NCBI GenBank assembly: GCA_001821015.1
Contig: MHRQ01000010.1
Coordinates: forward strand, 12,502-19,621
Source: Candidatus Taylorbacteria bacterium RIFCSPHIGHO2_02_FULL_46_13
GTDB lineage: Bacteria; Patescibacteriota; Minisyncoccia; Phycocordibacterales; DSPV01
Direction of reading: 5' to 3'
Length of the DNA stretch: 7,120 nucleotides
A model generated the notes under the pieces. That model saw only the letters and a list, made by a program, of their open reading frames with translations, searched no databases and was not told the origin of the DNA. Both the position numbers and the translations under genes were made by a program. Positions 5,142 through 7,120 of the stretch are shown one piece after another; the stretch's first letter is position 1; each line of letters opens with the position of its first letter.

Positions 5142-6851
5142 ATGAAGAAAATACTGCTCATCACGTCTGTAATGACATATATGAACCTGGGAAGTACGAT
5201 GGAGACGAACGCCGCAACACTCGATGGCGAAGTGGCGATCTTTTCTCCTTCGGCAGAAGGCGTCTCGCCTAGCTTAAACCAAACAACGCCCGAGATCTTG
5301 AAAATTATCTGGCCTGCAGATGAAGGCAACGCCTTTATCATCGAGCAGAGCCCGACACCACTTGGTCCTTGGCGAAGTTTTTCTGTTGAGCAAGCAGCAC
5401 AATCACCAACGCGCCGCTCAATTGTCATCACCGACAATCAACACTACTATCGCGTCTTCAATACCGCAAAATTTGGGATCGGAGTGAATGTGAGTTGGAA
5501 ATTAGAATTCCCCACCCTCTGCTCAAACATAGCGCAGACTTTCACTGCAGTATGGGTCTGGGACGATGGTACTTCAAACGTCGTCACTGACAGCGCCTGG
5601 GACACGCCTCTGATCAAAACCTACACTACAGCTGGAACAAAGATTGCGCATGTTTCTGTCTGCGCACCAGATCAGTCTGTGCTGACAGGATTATGGGCAG
5701 TCGTGATTACAAACACTCCACATCCAAATCTGGTACAAAATGGAGACCTGGAAATGGCCAATGGTGTTCCTGTGGGATGGTTGCAAGGAGGATACGGAGC
5801 CAATACAGCAAGCTTCAGCTATCCGGTAGAAGGACCGGGAGTTCCAGGCGACAAGGCTTTGGGGCTGTCCGTTGCTAACTACACTGATGGTGACGCAAAA
5901 TGGTATTTCACCGATGTGTCAGTGACACCGGGGACGCGGTACGCGTTCTCTGATAGTTACAAATCGTCTGTACCAACTGATATCACCGTTCAAATTACTG
6001 ACACCAACAGAAACTTCTCCTACAGGGGTATCAGTTTTCCAGAAGCAGCTTCCAACTGGACAAAAGTGTCTGTAGAGTTTACGGCACCGAGCGATGCAGC
6101 GTCGGTAACTGTCTTTCACAGTCTCGTTTCTAATGGAACCCTGGCTATGGATAACGTGTCTTTGCGCAAAGTGACCCGAACCCCGCTTGCAGAAGGGCTT
6201 ATGTCGTTTGATTTTGACGATGGGTGGTCAGATGCAGCTCTATTCGCCACAAGCATCCTTGAACAGGCGGGCTATCACGGAACGTTTTACATCGTCACGG
6301 AACCGGTGAGGTTGCAATATGACGATACCGTAACACTCAGCAACGTGTTGTATTTAAAAGGTAAAGGTCATGAGATTGGCGCTCATACGCTAACTCACCC
6401 AGACTTGCTAACGGTGACCGTAACGCAGACAGAAGAGGAACTCAATCTCTCTCGCCACTACCTCCTTACACGAGGGATTGCACCCGTCAGTGCCTTCGCC
6501 TATCCCTACGGGTCCTACACCGAAAGCCTGGAAAGGATAGTGCGCGAGGCAGGCTATACCCTCGCGCGGAGTGTGTGGAGTGGACACAATGATAAAGGTC
6601 AAGATCTGTACGCGCTGAGATGCAACGACATGCGATCCGATACATCGCTTGCATCCGTCAAACAGTTAATTGACCAGGCGCAAGCCGAAAAAAAGTGGGT
6701 AATATTGCTGTTTCATCACATCGACAATACAGACAGCAATATCTACACCGTAACAACCAGTTTCTTCACCAGCGTGATCAACTATGTGTCCAGTAAGGGC
6801 ATGAAAGTGGTCACGGCGTCTGAAGGCGCCCGTTTGTTGTCAGCACCTTAA
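5142..6851 (+). CDS. Secreted multidomain polysaccharide deacetylase (NodB domain with carbohydrate-binding-like module)
   Basis: A 569-residue protein. The N-terminus is a short signal peptide (MKKILLITSV..., cleavage likely near the TNA-A at 22-25). Residues about 50-107 resemble a small beta domain ending in YYRVFN; residues about 112-191 resemble an Ig/PKD-like domain with two cysteines (127, 174). Residues 195-344 begin NLVQNGDLE and end MDNVSLRKV, the usual frame of a jelly-roll carbohydrate-binding module. The NodB deacetylase domain (about 352-569) shows FDFDDG (356-361; Asp359 as likely base, Asp360 as metal ligand), HTLTH (415-419; His415 and His419 as metal ligands), FAYPYG (452-457) and LLFHH (522-526). 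The enzyme would remove N- or O-acetyl groups from extracellular glycan, perhaps its own envelope or a host's. The usual Arg of motif 3 is absent. AGAAAGAG lies rather far upstream, so the start rests on the signal peptide. Confidence 0.9.
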   Translation: MKKILLITSVMTYMNLGSTMETNAATLDGEVAIFSPSAEGVSPSLNQTTPEILKIIWPADEGNAFIIEQSPTPLGPWRSFSVEQAAQSPTRRSIVITDNQHYYRVFNTAKFGIGVNVSWKLEFPTLCSNIAQTFTAVWVWDDGTSNVVTDSAWDTPLIKTYTTAGTKIAHVSVCAPDQSVLTGLWAVVITNTPHPNLVQNGDLEMANGVPVGWLQGGYGANTASFSYPVEGPGVPGDKALGLSVANYTDGDAKWYFTDVSVTPGTRYAFSDSYKSSVPTDITVQITDTNRNFSYRGISFPEAASNWTKVSVEFTAPSDAASVTVFHSLVSNGTLAMDNVSLRKVTRTPLAEGLMSFDFDDGWSDAALFATSILEQAGYHGTFYIVTEPVRLQYDDTVTLSNVLYLKGKGHEIGAHTLTHPDLLTVTVTQTEEELNLSRHYLLTRGIAPVSAFAYPYGSYTESLERIVREAGYTLARSVWSGHNDKGQDLYALRCNDMRSDTSLASVKQLIDQAQAEKKWVILLFHHIDNTDSNIYTVTTSFFTSVINYVSSKGMKVVTASEGARLLSAP

Positions 6852-6860
6852 ACAGTTCTC

Positions 6861-6894
6861 AAGGCGCTAGCTCACATGAGCTAGCGCCTTTTTT
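6861..6894 (+). terminator. Strong intrinsic terminator of the deacetylase gene
   Basis: A perfect 13-bp stem, AAGGCGCTAGCTC (6861-6873) with GAGCTAGCGCCTT (6878-6890), has an ACAT loop and is followed by TTTT, making six T in a row with the last stem bases. It begins 9 bases after the stop codon. It lacks a T tract on the other strand, so it works for the plus strand. Confidence 0.93.
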
Positions 6895-6895
6895 A

Positions 6896-6975
6896 TTGCC
6901 GAACGAGCGACGGCAACAAAAGGATTCCCGAAGGTTGAACCTTCGGGAAGAGGGCTTGCCCTGGGTTTAATACCC
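6896..6975. repeat. Cluster of four adjacent hairpins
   Basis: Four stem-loops follow each other almost without gaps. The first is TTGCCG with CGGCAA (6896-6901 and 6911-6916). The second is TTCCCGAAGG with CCTTCGGGAA (6925-6934 and 6940-6949, TTGAA loop). The third is AGGGC with GCCCT (6951-6955 and 6958-6962), and the fourth is GGGT with ACCC (6963-6966 and 6972-6975). The 10-bp one is far beyond chance. Read on the minus strand it is followed by TCCTTTTG and could end a transcript coming from the right edge. Otherwise this may be a palindromic repeat or part of a structured RNA. Confidence 0.55.
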
Positions 6976-6995
6976 TTTATTCTTACCGCAAACAC

Positions 6996-7025
6996 CCCGT
7001 CCCGCTTACGGCGGGGTAGGACGGG
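6996..7025. repeat. GC-rich palindromic (REP-like) element
   Basis: CCCGTCC (6996-7002) pairs with GGACGGG (7019-7025), and inside it CGC (7003-7005) pairs with GCG (7011-7013) across a TTACG loop, with GGGTA left unpaired. The alternative inner pairing CCCGC with GCGGG is also possible. The composition is far more GC-rich than its surroundings. Intergenic position, imperfect palindrome and high GC are features of REP-type elements; copy number elsewhere is unknown. Confidence 0.45.
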
Positions 7026-7087
7026 CAGACTTTTATTTCGGTGAGGCGTTCTTGGCCGTTTTTCCTACTCCTCATGCTAAGCCACTA

Positions 7088-7120
7088 CTAATCGCCTTCC
7101 AATGCTTTTATTGTATCTAT
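7088..7120 (-). CDS. Possible C-terminal end of a minus-strand gene cut by the right edge
   Basis: The minus strand from the right edge reads ten codons, IDTIKALEGD, then two stops in a row (TAG TAG). The residues look like the end of an amphipathic helix, and the hairpins at 6996-7025 and 6925-6949 would lie downstream as a 3' end. Ten codons prove nothing, and another frame is also open for 13 codons, so this is only a pointer for anyone who has the flanking sequence. Confidence 0.22.
   Translation of the reverse strand: MDTIKALEGD

Noticed and set aside
6925..6975. Hairpin series as a tRNA or tmRNA fragment
   Set aside because: A GGTTCAACC-like T-loop string appears on the minus strand, but there is no acceptor stem, anticodon arm or CCA end in a cloverleaf arrangement.

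Overview
The window looks like a stretch of chromosome from a Patescibacteria/CPR-type bacterium (Parcubacteria-like). This is an inference. It rests on the combination of a DUF4870 membrane protein, a small secreted protein with a DxNxDGxxD loop, a secreted CBM plus NodB deacetylase of a type I associate with that group, several short genes without recognisable families, near-leaderless starts and compact intergenic regions with strong hairpins. TGG is the only Trp codon I read and TGA does not occur inside a gene, so the standard bacterial code fits. I see no transposase, integrase, CRISPR array, tRNA or rRNA.

Layout, left to right. Positions 1-1241 (minus) hold the N-terminal 413 codons of a divergent purH, cut by the left edge. 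A terminator at 1344-1370 separates it from a DUF4870 gene (1396-1746, minus). A terminator at 1807-1838 then ends a secreted protein of unknown function (1860-2390, minus), which has its own promoter at 2464-2491. The next 490 bases carry no convincing protein gene. They do hold a strong minus-strand promoter (extended -10), a rod-shaped RNA fold and an intrinsic terminator, which together predict a structured RNA of about 166 nt (about 2591-2756). This is the best candidate here for something undescribed.

Upstream of it on the minus strand lie a membrane-anchored DVNGDG protein with a near-leaderless start (2879-3397), a 100-residue unknown protein (3495-3797) and a phospholipase D/cardiolipin synthase-like enzyme (3878-4969). 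The last two have no terminator between them and probably form one transcript ending at 3456-3481.

A divergent promoter region (4970-5141) contains a 7-bp inverted repeat between the two opposing -35 elements. To its right, on the plus strand, is a secreted multidomain polysaccharide deacetylase (5142-6851) with a 13-bp-stem terminator. The last 220 bases hold five closely packed hairpins and possibly the last codons of another minus-strand gene at the right edge.

The genes do not form one pathway. purH belongs to de novo purine synthesis. The PLD enzyme and the deacetylase, which share a divergent promoter region, would act on phospholipid and on extracellular or wall glycan, so a common cell-envelope theme is possible but unproven.
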